Part shown: positions 40,827 through 41,688 of the stretch, piece by piece
Numbering within the stretch: position 1 is the stretch's first letter
Layout: every line of letters begins with the position of its first letter
DNA from: a virus
Strand: one strand, 5' to 3'
Length of the DNA: 41,688 nt
Virus record (IMG/VR): IMGVR_UViG_3300042197_003613
Span: 1-41,688 of that record
Notes under the pieces: generated by a model
Told to the model about the DNA's origin: nothing
The model's database searches: none
The model's input: only the letters and a program-made list of their open reading frames with translations
Program-made: the position numbers and the translations under genes

Positions 40827-41407
40827 CTACCGACGATCAAACTTTTTTCTGGGGTGGAGACGCCAAATTTGCAGTGGTGCAGCGCAATAATGGCAGGATC
40901 TGGATGATCGATGACAGGATCCCTTACCTATCATCCATACCTGCAGTGTTTCAGAGCAAGATTCCGTTGATGCTGCTGGATATATCCACTGTCAAAAACA
41001 ATCGGAACTCAATCATTGACAATAGCTGTTGTTACAACTGGACGATCAAGTTCCAAGATCAACAGGTGCCAGTGCCCATGAAAAAACTCAGCAGCCGTTG
41101 GGTTGATTACGACAAGGTTTATGTTTGTTCCGAAAATTCAGTATTATCAGAGCATGTACATGATGCAGATCCAATCGAGATCGATCTACGCCGGCAGCTC
41201 TTCCTGTATTACAATCTAGTTCGCGATGCATATCATTACTTTGATCAACCCGGCTCCGACCTCGCCACGATCATGACAACAATGTGTGAAATCTTCGGAT
41301 CTAATCTTTACATCCAGGACATATATGAAGCATTGGTCTACCATAGACGAGATATGTTCCACGACCGGGTACTCAAATACATAGAAAGGGATCTCAAATA
41401 TGCATGA
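40823..41407 (+). CDS. Hypothetical protein (194 aa)
   Basis: It starts in an ATGA overlap with the symporter. The product begins MTTDDQTFFWGGDAKFAVV and has FQSKIPLMLLDISTVKNNRNS, paired cysteines (SCCYNW), and a helical C-terminal half with YHYFDQPGSDLATIMTTM and LVYHRRDMFHDRVLKYIERD. It has no signal peptide or membrane segment. It may be a phage protein of unknown function. Confidence 0.5.
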   Translation: MTTDDQTFFWGGDAKFAVVQRNNGRIWMIDDRIPYLSSIPAVFQSKIPLMLLDISTVKNNRNSIIDNSCCYNWTIKFQDQQVPVPMKKLSSRWVDYDKVYVCSENSVLSEHVHDADPIEIDLRRQLFLYYNLVRDAYHYFDQPGSDLATIMTTMCEIFGSNLYIQDIYEALVYHRRDMFHDRVLKYIERDLKYA

Positions 41408-41688
41408 CATAGTGTATGTGAACTGGACTCTGATCAAAATGTATGATTGGAACCTGCTGGACAGCCAAGATCTGCTGCCAGAAGTGCGAAAAGCCCTTGA
41501 ACTCTCAGATCTGCCCAATCTAGAAGGTTATCTTTTTGATAGACATCGCAAGATCAGTGTTGGCCCTATCAAATCGAACAAGACAGCCCCTTATGTCGTG
41601 CCACCGTTGCCTGATCGTGAACTGACGTTTTCTCATTGCCTAGACGAAGTCGTGACAGAGATATTGCACACGCACAAAAATTCTAAGA
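41400..41688 (+). CDS. N-terminal part of an unidentified gene
   Basis: An ATG at 41400 overlaps the end of the previous gene by 8 nt and the frame stays open to the window edge (96 residues). The product begins MHDIVYVNWTLIKMYDWNLL and includes FDRHRKISVGPIKSN and YVVPPLPDRELTFSHCLDEV. No family is recognised; the rest lies outside the window. Confidence 0.5.
   Translation, partial: MHDIVYVNWTLIKMYDWNLLDSQDLLPEVRKALELSDLPNLEGYLFDRHRKISVGPIKSNKTAPYVVPPLPDRELTFSHCLDEVVTEILHTHKNSK

Overview
What it is. The window looks like part of a very large tailed phage genome (T4-like or 'jumbo' myovirus type) rather than a bacterial chromosome. Genes are packed almost end to end on the plus strand, with repeated ATGA/GTGA start-stop overlaps. 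Many small proteins resemble, from memory, conserved hypotheticals of T4-like cyanophages and related aquatic phages. Typical phage nucleic-acid genes are present: a DpdA-type DNA transglycosylase, a T4 RNase H/FEN-like exonuclease, two MazG-like proteins, a GIY-YIG nuclease and a lone tRNA. Several gene junctions carry T4-late-promoter-like motifs (TATAAATA and variants). No virion structural or replication-fork genes are visible, so the phage assignment is an inference. The groES/groEL, ahpC and lipoprotein sequences look betaproteobacterial, which suggests a betaproteobacterial and possibly freshwater host.

Layout. 1-4 kb: dpdA, endonuclease III and small phage genes, including a putative second T-fold protein. 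4-10.4 kb: a glycan/small-molecule block (glycosyltransferase, GalE-like epimerase, radical SAM, 2OG-Fe(II) oxygenase, compact DegT-like protein, P-loop protein). 10.4-14.7 kb: folE behind a near-consensus sigma70 promoter, a large outer-membrane lipoprotein (beta-propeller plus autotransporter-like C-terminus), a HIT protein and queD. 14.6-21.3 kb: a sugar-nucleotide/glycosyltransferase/methyltransferase cluster that includes a UDP-glucose dehydrogenase-like and a GDP-mannose 3,5-epimerase-like enzyme. One methyltransferase there is interrupted by an in-frame TGA. 21.3-27.9 kb: nucleotide and DNA metabolism (phosphoribosyltransferase, MazG-like x2, MBD4-like glycosylase, queE, nucleotidyltransferase, exonuclease). 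28-30.6 kb: GIY-YIG protein, CutA and small genes ending at a bidirectional terminator. 30.6-33 kb: a minus-strand secreted peptide gene, then a PlcP-Agt lipid-remodelling pair and tRNA-Met(CAT). 33-36.8 kb: groES-groEL with terminator and small phage genes. 36.8-38.2 kb: a structured, GC-rich, apparently non-coding stretch followed by ahpC-ahpD. 38.3-41.7 kb: a minus-strand nitronate-monooxygenase-like gene, a sodium:solute symporter and two unknown genes.

How it fits together. FolE, QueD and QueE make CDG (7-carboxy-7-deazaguanine) from GTP. A QueC-type enzyme, not visible here, would take it to preQ0, which DpdA could insert into phage DNA as protection against host nucleases. The sugar genes could remodel a cell-surface or virion glycan. 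PlcP plus Agt would replace membrane phospholipids with glycolipids and free phosphate. GroES/EL and AhpC/AhpD would support protein folding and peroxide defence in the infected cell. Together these suggest a phage that re-engineers host envelope, phosphorus economy and stress physiology. All functional claims are from sequence reading only; no database search was run.
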